Shown here: in pieces, positions 7,109 to 14,974 of the stretch
Position numbering within the stretch: the stretch's first letter is position 1
Layout: every line of letters begins with the position of its first letter
From: a virus
Length of the DNA: 25,020 bases
Reading direction: 5' to 3' (one strand)
IMG/VR virus record: IMGVR_UViG_3300005529_000094
Span: 1-25,020 of that record
Notes under the pieces: model-generated
Told to the model about the DNA's origin: nothing
Database searches by the model: none
What the model saw: only the letters and a program-made list of their open reading frames with translations
Translations under genes and position numbers: made by a program

Positions 7109-8272
7109 TCAGGTGTACGTCACGGTGCCGAGCACAGGCAATTCGCCGGTGACGTTGGCGATGTTCGCTGTGGGCGACGTGATCACGAACCCGGCTGTGC
7201 CGGAGATCGCGGCGATCGCCGATTCGATCGCGGAGAGATCCACGGATGTTCCCGCGATCGGCGAGCCTTGCTCCAGGAACACCTGCTTGATCGCATCGCT
7301 GATCGCGCTGCGCACGCTGATCGGCGCCGTAGAGATGCCGCTGATGGTGAAATTGATGGTGTGCGCCGTCGGCGCGCAGACGTACACCAGCGCGGTGACG
7401 GGCTGCTTGTTGACGATCAAATCGGCAACGGTGAGCTGGTCGCCGGCCGCGACACTGCCGCGCGGCGAGCCGCCTGGACCCTGGTCATGTTGCGAAACAC
7501 CATCGGTGCCGACCGGGAACCCGTTGTTGCCGGCTTCCGCAACATCGAACATCACGTACACCACCACGGTGCCGACGCCGAAGCCGTTGGGCGCCACCCA
7601 GGCGCGCGTCACGCCGGGCACATCGAGCGCCCAGCCGATGTAGTCCTCCATGTCGCCGCCCTGCGGCGGGTTCTGGTAGGCCTGCAGCATGCGCGTGCGC
7701 AGCGAGGCATCGGTTTCGATGTCCGCACCGCCGGTCAATGCCGCAGCGACCGTGCCGGCGGATTGGATACCCGCGACGACCGATTGCAGCGTGAGGATGG
7801 TGCCGACGGGTGCATTGCCATCCGCGCCGCCGCCGGCCGGATTGTTGACCGGGTCGATGAGCGGCAGGATCGCGGTGACGGGGACCGTCACCGATCCGGA
7901 GGCAATGGTGCCGGTGGCGGTGGTCTGGTACACATAGCCATCGCCGCGCGCCAGCAGTGCGCCGGAAGGCAGCACCGCGCCGTTCGTTCCGGTGAAGGTG
8001 ACCGTGCCCGTTGCCGCCGTCGCCGGATTGCGCGTGATGCCTTTCAGCGCGGCCCAGGCCTCCAGATATTCATCGGTCGCGGTGTAGGGCACCGCCTGCA
8101 GCGCAATCCAATCCAGATAGCCGTAGTGCAGTTGCGCCAGGCCCGAGAGCACGGTGCCCAGCACGCCGAGATTGGAAAACCGCAGCAGGCCATCCGCGCC
8201 GGGCACACCGGAAGAAATATCCGCCGAAGTCTGCGCGCGCAGATCGGAAAGTGAGGGACGCTGGAAAGGCAT
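7109..8272 (-). CDS. Mu gp47-like baseplate wedge protein (J-like family)
   Basis: The 387-residue protein matches the baseplate J/Mu gp47 family, which builds the wedges that trigger sheath contraction. Recognisable parts are the N-terminal [15 protein letters not shown] (5-19), [19 protein letters not shown] (about 63-81), the strand-rich [16 protein letters not shown] region, the [19 protein letters not shown] segment (about 188-206) and [12 protein letters not shown] (about 219-230). The C-terminal half ([24 protein letters not shown]) has the usual helix followed by beta structure. The start lies 15 bases after the stop of the gp46-type gene, and the gp48-type gene follows with a one-base gap, so the gene order 46-47-48 is the Mu order. 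Confidence 0.92.
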   Translation of the reverse strand: MPFQRPSLSDLRAQTSADISSGVPGADGLLRFSNLGVLGTVLSGLAQLHYGYLDWIALQAVPYTATDEYLEAWAALKGITRNPATAATGTVTFTGTNGAVLPSGALLARGDGYVYQTTATGTIASGSVTVPVTAILPLIDPVNNPAGGGADGNAPVGTILTLQSVVAGIQSAGTVAAALTGGADIETDASLRTRMLQAYQNPPQGGDMEDYIGWALDVPGVTRAWVAPNGFGVGTVVVYVMFDVAEAGNNGFPVGTDGVSQHDQGPGGSPRGSVAAGDQLTVADLIVNKQPVTALVYVCAPTAHTINFTISGISTAPISVRSAISDAIKQVFLEQGSPIAGTSVDLSAIESAIAAISGTAGFVITSPTANIANVTGELPVLGTVTYT

Positions 8273-8287
8273 CGATGCGGATCCCGA

Positions 8288-11032
8288 TCAGTTGAGCTGA
8301 TTCCACGCCCAGTTGAAATTGAGCGACTGCCGCGCGCCGTTGACGCGCAGGATTTCCACCGTGGCGTTGAGCCGGTTCGGCATCACGATCGAGGTGGTGA
8401 TATTCACGCTCGCGGCGACGCCGTCGCTGAGCATCCAGGCCAGCGCTTCGGCGATGTAGCCTTTTGCCGTCAGTGCGACCGAAGGCATGAGCTTGGAGCG
8501 CGACAGCAGCCACAGGCGCGAGCCGATCGGCACGTCCTGATCCAGATCGCCCCACCAGCCCCGGCGGTCGTTGGAGGCGGGATCGGGCAATACGTCGTCC
8601 GCATTGGCCAGCCGGTCGGTGAAGAGACTGATCAGCACCGCGGTGGTGAGATCATCGCCGCTGGCCAGCGCCGCGTTGCGCAATTGCCAGTCGCCACGGA
8701 TATTGGCGACATCCCAGAACGTGGTGATGTCGCCCGGCGGCAACGTGCTCAAACGCCCCACGGGCTTGGATGGAAATAGCACGCTCTTGGAAGCCGCGCC
8801 GCCCAGCGTTTGTGTCACGCCCAGCGGATTGACCACCGTCTGCTGCACCACCGCGCTGGCGCTCGCCGGCGCCAGGGTTTGGGTGAGGCTTTCTCCCGCC
8901 GCCTGATGCAGCGTGGCAGCACTCGTTGCCGGCGCCAGCGTCTCGTTGACCGAGGCGCCTGAATCCTGTTTGAAGGCGGAGGAACCGGTTGCGGGTGCCA
9001 GCGTATGCGTGGAAGAAAGCGCGTGCCCTTCCGTATCCACCGCGGTGAGGGCGGCGCCGGCGAGCGCGCTCGTTTCCGAGAGCTTGCGGCCTTCGACTTC
9101 GGTGATGTGAGGAGTGACGCCGCCGAGCGTTTCATCCACACCGTAGCTGGTGACAAACTGGCCTGCTAAAAAGGCCTGCCGGATCGACTGCATGGTGCGG
9201 ATGGACGTGACGCCCATCTCGCCGCCGGAGGTGTCGTTGGTGCGGAACACGATGCCGGCGATCGAGAAATCCTTCTTGATCCAGACCACCGTTCCGTAGG
9301 TGCCGGCCATCCAGAAATCGCCGGTGACGGGCTCGATCCACATCGCCCATTCGTGCTTCCAAGGTTCGTTCGCCGGCGCCGGCGAAGAGAATACGCTGCC
9401 ATCGGTGAAGTAGGCCGAGGCGTTGACCGGAACCCAGGAAGGCGATTCCAATAATGCGCGGTAGGCTGCGAAGGTGTTGTTCAATATCTGCTGCGCGATC
9501 GCGCGCAGCACGGCTGGCGTGCAGTCCACGCCACCCGCCGGCATGGGCGAGGAAAGCTGGAGCTGGGTGACGCTGAACGTGGCGCGGTATTCGGCGGCGA
9601 TTGCCGAACGGGTATCGCTGCCGTGGCTGGGCGAGAGTACCTTGTCCATGTGGTACTGCTCGTGCGCCGAGTCGTACGAGAAGATACCGACGTGCGCCGG
9701 ATTCAGCGCGCCGTACGGGAACCCGCCCGTGCCCACGGTCAGCAGGCATTGATCCACGGTTTGCGTGGCGCTCTGCTGACACTTCTGGCCCTGCATCAAA
9801 TCGTGGCCGGAGGTGTGCGTGAAAAACGGATAATCGGCTGCGCCCAGCGTGAAATTCTGCGCCGCCCAGATCGCGTACACCGTCTTGGAAACCGATGCGA
9901 CCGCCGCTTGCGTCGTCACCGTCGGCGCGCTGGCGCTGCCGAAGCTGCCGGACCACAACACCGTGTCGGCGGTGAATATCTCGCCGTAGAAATCCGTGCC
10001 GCCGTTGGCGATGTCGTGATTGGCGGCGGATGTGGCCGCGGCCTGGGACTGGACGAGTGGAATGTCCGACCAGGCGGCGGCAACCGACGCGGGCGCGAGC
10101 GTCTTGTTGAGCGATTCGCTCTCCGTTTTCAGATCGGATTCGCCGGCGCTGAGCGATGCTGGAGCGAGTGCGCTGGTCTCGGAAAGTTTGCGGCCTTGCT
10201 TTTCCGCCGCGGAGACCGTGGCGCCAGTGAGCGCGCTGGTTTCGTTGAGTTTCCTCCCTTCGGTCTCCGCTGCGCTGACGGTCGCCGCACCCAGAGTGTC
10301 CGTGCCGCTGAGCTTGCGGCCTTCGGTTTCCGCCGCGCTGACCGTGGCACTGCCGAGCGCATCCGTCGCGCTGTAGCTTTCCAGCGGTGTGTAGGTGATG
10401 ACGATGACGCCGGCGCGGCCCGCACCGGAATTGTGCCCGCTGCGAGCGCCGCCGCCGCCGCCGCCGTACTGCCCGCCGGCGGCGCCATCGCCCGTGGCCG
10501 AAGCGCCGCCACCGCCGCCGGAACCGGCCGTGCCCCATTCCGTGCCCGAGCTGCCCGGCAGCGATGCGGTGCCGCCCGCACCGCCGAATCCGGCATCGCC
10601 GGAACCACCCGTGGCGCCACTGGTGCTGGCATTGCCGGGACCATTGGGTCCGCCTGCGCCGCCACCGCCGCTGGCCGTGCCCGTGGGGTTGCCACCGCCT
10701 GCATTGACTGTGCTGCCGACGCTGGCGGAGGTTGCCGAGCCTCCGCCTCTTGCAAGCACGGTACTGGTCGAATTGAACCAGGTGTCGCCGCCGGCATTGG
10801 GCGTTGCGTTTGCGGTTGCTGAGCCGCCGACGCCCAAATGATAGGTAACGTTGGCGCCAGGCGTCAGCGCGAGGTTGACGATCTTGGCGTAATCGCCGCC
10901 GGCGCCACCGTTGGTATTGGTCGCGATCCAGCCGGATTGTCCACCACCGATGCACTCGATGGTGTTGGCGGCGTTGTTCCAGTCAGCAGGAACCGTCCAC
11001 GACGAGCCGGTCGTCAGGATGATCTGGGCCAC
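8288..11032 (-). CDS. Giant baseplate fusion: Gly-rich domain, repeats, SxxK hydrolase-like domain, Mu gp46 domain
   Basis: This 914-residue protein has five visible parts. Residues 1 to about 215 are a tail-fibre-type Gly-rich domain (start [18 protein letters not shown]). Residues about 219-323 are five 21-residue repeats ([13 protein letters not shown]). Residues about 340-600 resemble the serine beta-lactamase/DD-peptidase fold: [12 protein letters not shown] with S380-x-x-K383, FSYDSAH with Y453-D-S455, [10 protein letters not shown] (497-506) and GTYGTVVWI (577-585). Six more repeats follow (about 630-750). Residues about 765-914 are the Mu gp46 baseplate domain ([30 protein letters not shown]). 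Mu gp46 alone is only about the size of the last domain. No separate gp46 start is apparent. I infer a baseplate protein displaying an envelope-acting hydrolase; the domain calls at both ends are firm, the enzyme call is moderate. Confidence 0.82.
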   Translation of the reverse strand: MAQIILTTGSSWTVPADWNNAANTIECIGGGQSGWIATNTNGGAGGDYAKIVNLALTPGANVTYHLGVGGSATANATPNAGGDTWFNSTSTVLARGGGSATSASVGSTVNAGGGNPTGTASGGGGAGGPNGPGNASTSGATGGSGDAGFGGAGGTASLPGSSGTEWGTAGSGGGGGASATGDGAAGGQYGGGGGGARSGHNSGAGRAGVIVITYTPLESYSATDALGSATVSAAETEGRKLSGTDTLGAATVSAAETEGRKLNETSALTGATVSAAEKQGRKLSETSALAPASLSAGESDLKTESESLNKTLAPASVAAAWSDIPLVQSQAAATSAANHDIANGGTDFYGEIFTADTVLWSGSFGSASAPTVTTQAAVASVSKTVYAIWAAQNFTLGAADYPFFTHTSGHDLMQGQKCQQSATQTVDQCLLTVGTGGFPYGALNPAHVGIFSYDSAHEQYHMDKVLSPSHGSDTRSAIAAEYRATFSVTQLQLSSPMPAGGVDCTPAVLRAIAQQILNNTFAAYRALLESPSWVPVNASAYFTDGSVFSSPAPANEPWKHEWAMWIEPVTGDFWMAGTYGTVVWIKKDFSIAGIVFRTNDTSGGEMGVTSIRTMQSIRQAFLAGQFVTSYGVDETLGGVTPHITEVEGRKLSETSALAGAALTAVDTEGHALSSTHTLAPATGSSAFKQDSGASVNETLAPATSAATLHQAAGESLTQTLAPASASAVVQQTVVNPLGVTQTLGGAASKSVLFPSKPVGRLSTLPPGDITTFWDVANIRGDWQLRNAALASGDDLTTAVLISLFTDRLANADDVLPDPASNDRRGWWGDLDQDVPIGSRLWLLSRSKLMPSVALTAKGYIAEALAWMLSDGVAASVNITTSIVMPNRLNATVEILRVNGARQSLNFNWAWNQLN
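8753..9145 (-). repeat. Second half of the 21-residue repeat array in the gp46 fusion
   Basis: About six units lie at residues 630-760, with cores [70 protein letters not shown] and [12 protein letters not shown]. Spacing is 21 to 23 residues. The unit [15 protein letters not shown] closely matches units of the first half. Confidence 0.8.
10064..10378 (-). repeat. First half of the 21-residue repeat array in the gp46 fusion
   Basis: About five units lie at residues 219-323: [65 protein letters not shown] and [14 protein letters not shown]. The first three repeat exactly every 21 residues and are also clearly alike at DNA level. The array is interrupted after the fifth unit by the hydrolase-like domain. 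Confidence 0.85.
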
Positions 11033-11053
11033 GGGCGGCTCCCGAGATCACCG

Positions 11054-11458
11054 TCAACCGTTGGCTTCGTTGAGCGTGAAGCTCGTGACCGTTTCGGTGT
11101 CGCCGCTGCCGACGGTGGTGCTGGTGGCGATCATGTCGCCGCCGCCGCCGCTGGCGGTGATCGTGCCCTGGATGTGGCAGGTGGTGCCGGTGGAATCGTA
11201 GATGCGGAAATAACCCGCGGTGCCGGCGGCCGATGCGGTGCTGGTCCAGGTGCCGGACATGGACTTCGAATCGCCGGACGCGCCCGCCATCCAATCCGAC
11301 GGCAACGTCATGGTGTCCAGCAGCGTGCCGGTGGCCGCGGCGGCGCAGTTGGCCGGCACGGAACCGGTATAGATCTTCAGCAGCGGCGCGGTGCCGATTG
11401 TGCTCTCGATGACATCGAGGCGAGCATTGCGGACGGCATCGGAAAATTGCAGGGCCAT
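11054..11458 (-). CDS. Conserved small phage virion-type protein, function unknown
   Basis: The 134-residue protein begins MALQFSDAVRNARLDVIES and contains LLKIYTGSVPANCAAA (about 26-41), LPSDWMAGASGDSKSMSG (about 53-70), AGYFRIYDSTGTTCHIQGT (about 81-99) and a C-terminal ETVTSFTLNEANG. I recognise this as a protein often found near tail-fibre and baseplate genes in tailed phages, with no assigned function. It is strand-rich, with no membrane or signal segment. AAGGAAG precedes the ATG. The gene sits behind the terminator at 11481-11510 and 22 bases ahead of the giant gp46 fusion. Confidence 0.7.
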   Translation of the reverse strand: MALQFSDAVRNARLDVIESTIGTAPLLKIYTGSVPANCAAAATGTLLDTMTLPSDWMAGASGDSKSMSGTWTSTASAAGTAGYFRIYDSTGTTCHIQGTITASGGGGDMIATSTTVGSGDTETVTSFTLNEANG

Positions 11459-11480
11459 GTTTGCTTCCTTCGTGCGTTGA

Positions 11481-11510
11481 AAAACAAAAAGGCAGCCGGA
11501 TGGCTGCCTT
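11481..11510 (-). terminator. Intrinsic terminator after the spike gene
   Basis: The minus-strand stem AAGGCAGCC/GGCTGCCTT (11489-11510, four-base loop) is followed by a T-rich run (A-rich stretch at 11481-11490). It lies 24 bases after the gp45 stop and about 23 bases ahead of the next start codon. Confidence 0.8.
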
Positions 11511-11533
11511 CGGGGTGCTGCGGTTGAAAGGGG

Positions 11534-12109
11534 TTACTGCTGCGGGTTGGGCGGATGCGTCACGGCATCGAGCGGATGCCCGTGCTCGTTGTAGAGATCG
11601 CGCATGTTCTTGACCGTGTGCGACTGGCTATCGCAGTTGTCGATGATGTCGCCGGTGCATTCCAGGCGCGGGGTGACGCAGCGGATCTTCGAGGAGGCGT
11701 TGATCGTCACCTGCGTGGCGTTGTTAACTACCACGGGGCCGTTCTTCGCATCGATCTCGATCGAGCCGTCCGCTTTCAGATAGACGTGCTTGCCCCACAG
11801 GTCGTAGAGCATTGCCTCGCCTTCGGCGAGATTCTTCGGCCGACTTGGCTGGTGACCGGTGGCTATCACCACGCCGTTCGATCGATCGCCGGCGATGAAC
11901 ACCAGCACTACATCCGACTGCGCAGGCGGCCGCGAGGTGAAACCGAACTCGGCCAGGCGCGGCGTACCATCGCGCAGCTCACCCCAGTTCACCTGGGCCT
12001 GAATCTTTTGCACCGTGCCGGTGTCGTCGCTCGCAGTGACGCGTGCGCGCGCGACGGTGAGCTGTATGCGCCGCCAGAACTGCCGCGCAAATCCGGCAAG
12101 ATCGCTCAT
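11534..12109 (-). CDS. Mu gp45-like baseplate spike protein
   Basis: This 191-residue protein is the central membrane-piercing spike of the contractile tail. The N-terminal region [22 protein letters not shown] leads into an OB-like part (about 30-95) with [22 protein letters not shown] and [27 protein letters not shown]. This is the Mu gp45 signature that docks on the hub. The later part ([27 protein letters not shown]) has the alternating strand pattern of a beta-helix spike. The C-terminus holds [12 protein letters not shown], whose HxH and further His recall the metal-binding spike tip. The start overlaps the P stop by four bases (ATGA). Confidence 0.9.
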   Translation of the reverse strand: MSDLAGFARQFWRRIQLTVARARVTASDDTGTVQKIQAQVNWGELRDGTPRLAEFGFTSRPPAQSDVVLVFIAGDRSNGVVIATGHQPSRPKNLAEGEAMLYDLWGKHVYLKADGSIEIDAKNGPVVVNNATQVTINASSKIRCVTPRLECTGDIIDNCDSQSHTVKNMRDLYNEHGHPLDAVTHPPNPQQ

Positions 12110-13170
12110 TGCGCGCTCGCCGGAATATCGCCAAAGGTGGGTTGCAGCAGAATCGGCTCCGGCTTGAACGCATCGGGCGGCATCAGCATCAGCTCCGCCG
12201 TGGTGCCGCGCTCATCGCTTTTCGAATACGTCACCTCGCCGATGCACATTGCGCCGTCCTTCAACTTCAGCGTCGGCAAATTCACCGGCGCCAGCGTGTT
12301 CGGTTGCCACAGCTTGCCGGCTGAGTCGCGCCAGCTATCGACGGTGACGCGCACCATGCGCGAGCGGCCCGCGCGGCGCGCGCATTCCCACAGTGCGCGC
12401 TTCTTGGCGACGTCGTTGCCGCCGCCGCCGGCTTCGGCGATCAGGATCAGCGCGCGGTGGCGCGGACAGTTCGGGTCCGGCACATCAGAGAGTTCATTGC
12501 CGGTGTTGCCGAGATCAGTGAAGGTGTCCACCGACTGGATGAAAGCCTTGTAATTGCTGTAGCGCTGATCCATCGAAAACTCGACGGAGGCTTCCTGCAC
12601 ATTCGTGCCTTCGGCCGCGCCGCTCGCGGCCTTGTCCGTGCCGACCTGCGCCAGCACCAGGTTGCCGTCCGGCATGTCGTAAGCCAGCAGCGCGGAATAA
12701 CGGCTGATGCGTTCGATCACTTCGAACGCCGATTCGCCCAGCATCAGGTTGAATTGCGGAATGGCCGGAAGGCCTGGCACCTTCGACGTCACCGTAATGC
12801 CGTACGGCTGGGCCAGCTTCTGCGCGATGCCGAGCGCGTTGGCGCCGTTGATCTGCCCGCCCGGCCACTCCGCGGCACAATCGACCAGGTCGCAGCACTT
12901 CGAGCGGCCCACCACCGTGATGCTGTGGCGGTCGTCGCCGAAACTTGGAATGAAGCGATCCACGTAGCCGGTGATGACAAGGTCTTGGCCCAGGTGTACC
13001 GTGCACGCTGCTCCGGGCGCGATGATCACCTTGTCCAACTCGCCGGGAAACAGCTCGGTCAGACCGATCTGGAAATCCGAAGGCAGACGCTCGATCCCGC
13101 GCGTGACACGGATGTCCGTCCAGCCGGAGATGGCCTGGCCACCGACGGTCAGCGTGAGATCGTCCGACAC
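12106..13170 (-). CDS. Mu gpP-like baseplate hub protein
   Basis: The 354-residue protein matches the gpP/gpD hub family, the trimer that joins tube, tape measure and spike. Diagnostic stretches are the N-terminal [20 protein letters not shown] (5-24), [17 protein letters not shown] (about 61-77) and [19 protein letters not shown] (about 82-100). They are followed by [32 protein letters not shown] (about 175-195) and a C-terminal [21 protein letters not shown]. It starts with GTG at 13170 because no in-frame ATG precedes the conserved N-terminus, and its ribosome-binding site is weak. The plus-strand moron starts only 14 bases away in the other direction. In Mu, P follows N directly, so the moron is an insertion between them. 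Confidence 0.9.
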   Translation of the reverse strand: MSDDLTLTVGGQAISGWTDIRVTRGIERLPSDFQIGLTELFPGELDKVIIAPGAACTVHLGQDLVITGYVDRFIPSFGDDRHSITVVGRSKCCDLVDCAAEWPGGQINGANALGIAQKLAQPYGITVTSKVPGLPAIPQFNLMLGESAFEVIERISRYSALLAYDMPDGNLVLAQVGTDKAASGAAEGTNVQEASVEFSMDQRYSNYKAFIQSVDTFTDLGNTGNELSDVPDPNCPRHRALILIAEAGGGGNDVAKKRALWECARRAGRSRMVRVTVDSWRDSAGKLWQPNTLAPVNLPTLKLKDGAMCIGEVTYSKSDERGTTAELMLMPPDAFKPEPILLQPTFGDIPASAQ

Positions 13171-13184
13171 TTAGGGGAAATCCT

Positions 13185-13595
13185 ATGCTTGGCGCTTTTC
13201 TCTTGGCCGCGGCCGCTGCGAGCGGCCATATCAATCCGGCGCAATCCATCGAAAGTGCGTACAGCGCGAAAGCCGAGATGCGTTTCCACACGCTGAACTA
13301 CTCGGCGATGGTATGCACGGATCCGCAATATGCCGTGCGCGCGAATCTGATCAGCAGCGGAATGGGTGCAACGACCGATCCGCAGTACGATGCGCAATGG
13401 CTGGAAACGCAGAAGGCAAACAAGAATTGCTTCCAGCTCGCGCCGACTTTTGGTTTCAAAACGACCAACGCTTTTGCGGTTTACGCCGGCGAAATCGGAG
13501 CATTCTGGGTTGTCGGCGTAAAAGACCACGGCGGCAACATCGTCGGATACATCCCGATCGACGATATCCAGTTCATCCCGATCCCTTACGGCTAA
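13185..13595 (+). CDS. Secreted 136-residue moron protein, function unknown
   Basis: This is the only supported gene on the plus strand. It starts ATG after AGGGG and encodes MLGAFLLAAAAASGHINPAQ, a short signal-peptide-like N-terminus with a good hydrophobic core but no basic residue before it. The mature part has two cysteines (44 and 82, possibly a disulfide), a duplicated TDPQY motif (45-49, 64-68) and a strand-rich end (GEIGAFWVVGVKDHGGNIVG, then IDDIQFIPIPYG). I do not recognise a family. It lies between N and P, divergent from P and convergent with N, with stop codons overlapping. Its base composition looks less GC-rich than its neighbours. Orientation and secretion suggest a lysogenic-conversion or superinfection-exclusion gene; that role is inferred. 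No promoter is obvious. Confidence 0.7.
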   Translation: MLGAFLLAAAAASGHINPAQSIESAYSAKAEMRFHTLNYSAMVCTDPQYAVRANLISSGMGATTDPQYDAQWLETQKANKNCFQLAPTFGFKTTNAFAVYAGEIGAFWVVGVKDHGGNIVGYIPIDDIQFIPIPYG

Positions 13596-14974
13596 CTCGC
13601 GAGCGCTTGGAACTGCTGCGGCATGAAGGCCGGGTGCACGGGCTTCGCCTGATCGATCAACTGGTCCGCGCGCGAGGCATCGGCATAGATGCGCTGCGCC
13701 AGCATCAGCGCCGGGAGCGGTGCGTTGTAGGTGAATTCCTGCAGGCGCGGTAGGCCTGCGCCGGCCTGGATCAGCAGCGCCACGGCCATCTGGCGCAGCG
13801 TGCGCAGGGCGCCGTAGCTGGCGTCGTCGCCCGCATCGCCGGCGGTGAGGATTTCCCCGTCCAGATAACCCGTGACCTGCGTGCGAACGTTGGCGGCGTC
13901 ATCGTAGGAACTGGGCGCGTACTGGCCGACCGCGCGCACCAGTGCACCGATTGCCGCGCGGCGCAGCAGTGCGCTGCTCGCCGCTTGTGCAAGCTGTTCC
14001 GCTGCAGCGGACTGTCCAACGCCGGTGGAAACTGGCGGCGTGTACTGCGCCAGCGCGCTGAAGAGACGCAGGGAATCCCCGGGATTCACCACCGCGGTGC
14101 CGAGCGCGGCGGTCAACCCTTGCGCAGCGGCGGTGAAGCTCAGAGCGCTCGACGCATCAAGGCCTGCCGCCGCTTGAGTGAGTGTTTCGGATGCGGCGGC
14201 CACCGCGGAGCGATCCTGAGCGCCTTCCGCCTCCAGGGTGCCGATGGTGAGACTCTCATCGGCCGTCTGGCCACCGCCGAAGGCCGACAGGATGTTGGCA
14301 TTGACGTAGCGCCCGTAGTTGCCGGTGAGCTGGCTGGCCAAGTTGAACAGGCTGGTGGCATCGCGCGCGGCGGTGCCGGCGAGCGAGATGAAGCCCGCCA
14401 CGGTGCCGACCACTGCGCCTACCACCGCGCTGCCGAGACTGATCGCCCCGGGCACGATGCCGAGGCCCAGATTCACCGAACGCGTGATGCTGGAAACGAA
14501 ATCCTGCGCGGCGGAAACATCCAGCGAGTCGCACAGCGAATCCAGCGCATCGGGCGTGGTGGTGGAGGCGCTCGGGAACTGCCGCTCGCCGGATTCGAGG
14601 AAAGTGAAACCGATTTCGAAGTAGCGGCCGTGATCCCAGCGTTCGATGACGCTCAAGCCACCATCGGGAATACTGACCTGCAACTGCCCCAGCGTCGGGT
14701 GCACCAATGTGCCGGGCCCTGCGGTTTCCGCCGCGGCGACCATTGCGTCGCGCTGGGAGAACGCATCGCCTCCGCCGTAGACCAGGCTGTTTTCGATCAG
14801 AAACCCGGTGAGCGTGATGCGGCGCGTGGAGCGGCCGAGATCCTCGATGTAGGGCGTGTCGCGATTGGGATACTGATGCGGCACCACGCGCCGGCCGAAT
14901 CGGCCCTCGCTGCCAAGCACGCCGAACGGCACGCCGCGGAACGACGCTTGCTGCAACTGGTCGAACCAGCTCAT
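13592..14974 (-). CDS. Mu gpN-like tail protein, DNA circularisation family
   Basis: The 460-residue protein begins with a DNA_circ_N domain: MSWFDQLQQASFRGVPFGVLG, RRVVPHQYPNRDTPYIEDLGR (about 29-49), RRITLTGFLI and VIERWDHGRYFEIGFTFLESG (about 109-129). In Mu the equivalent gene N encodes a baseplate/tail component; the name DNA circularisation is historical. The remainder is a long Ala/Gly-rich, mostly helical region with a hydrophobic stretch near 170-205 (SLGSAVVGAVVGTVAGFISLAG) and ends PALMLAQRIYADASRADQLID. The start overlaps the tape-measure stop by four bases. Its own stop overlaps that of the plus-strand moron, so it does not couple to the hub gene P as in Mu. Confidence 0.88.
   Translation of the reverse strand: MSWFDQLQQASFRGVPFGVLGSEGRFGRRVVPHQYPNRDTPYIEDLGRSTRRITLTGFLIENSLVYGGGDAFSQRDAMVAAAETAGPGTLVHPTLGQLQVSIPDGGLSVIERWDHGRYFEIGFTFLESGERQFPSASTTTPDALDSLCDSLDVSAAQDFVSSITRSVNLGLGIVPGAISLGSAVVGAVVGTVAGFISLAGTAARDATSLFNLASQLTGNYGRYVNANILSAFGGGQTADESLTIGTLEAEGAQDRSAVAAASETLTQAAAGLDASSALSFTAAAQGLTAALGTAVVNPGDSLRLFSALAQYTPPVSTGVGQSAAAEQLAQAASSALLRRAAIGALVRAVGQYAPSSYDDAANVRTQVTGYLDGEILTAGDAGDDASYGALRTLRQMAVALLIQAGAGLPRLQEFTYNAPLPALMLAQRIYADASRADQLIDQAKPVHPAFMPQQFQALAS

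Noticed and set aside
9233-10015. Antibiotic-resistance beta-lactamase
   Set aside because: The SxxK-like region is part of a cytoplasmically made virion protein with no signal peptide and with divergent second and third motifs. Similarity is to the broad fold, not to a resistance enzyme.
6193-10378. CRISPR array or other non-coding repeat array
   Set aside because: The 63-base periodicity is degenerate, stays in one coding frame and follows amino-acid similarity rather than exact DNA repeats with unique spacers.
9132-10955. 607-codon minus-strand ORF in another frame of the gp46 fusion
   Set aside because: Composition is dominated by Arg, Gly, His and Gln, as expected from reading Gly- and Ala-rich codons out of frame; it has no recognisable domain.
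13149-13529. Minus-strand ORF opposite the moron
   Set aside because: It is shorter, lacks a ribosome-binding site and any family resemblance, and the plus-strand frame has a signal peptide, an AGGGG site and an exact fit between its neighbours.
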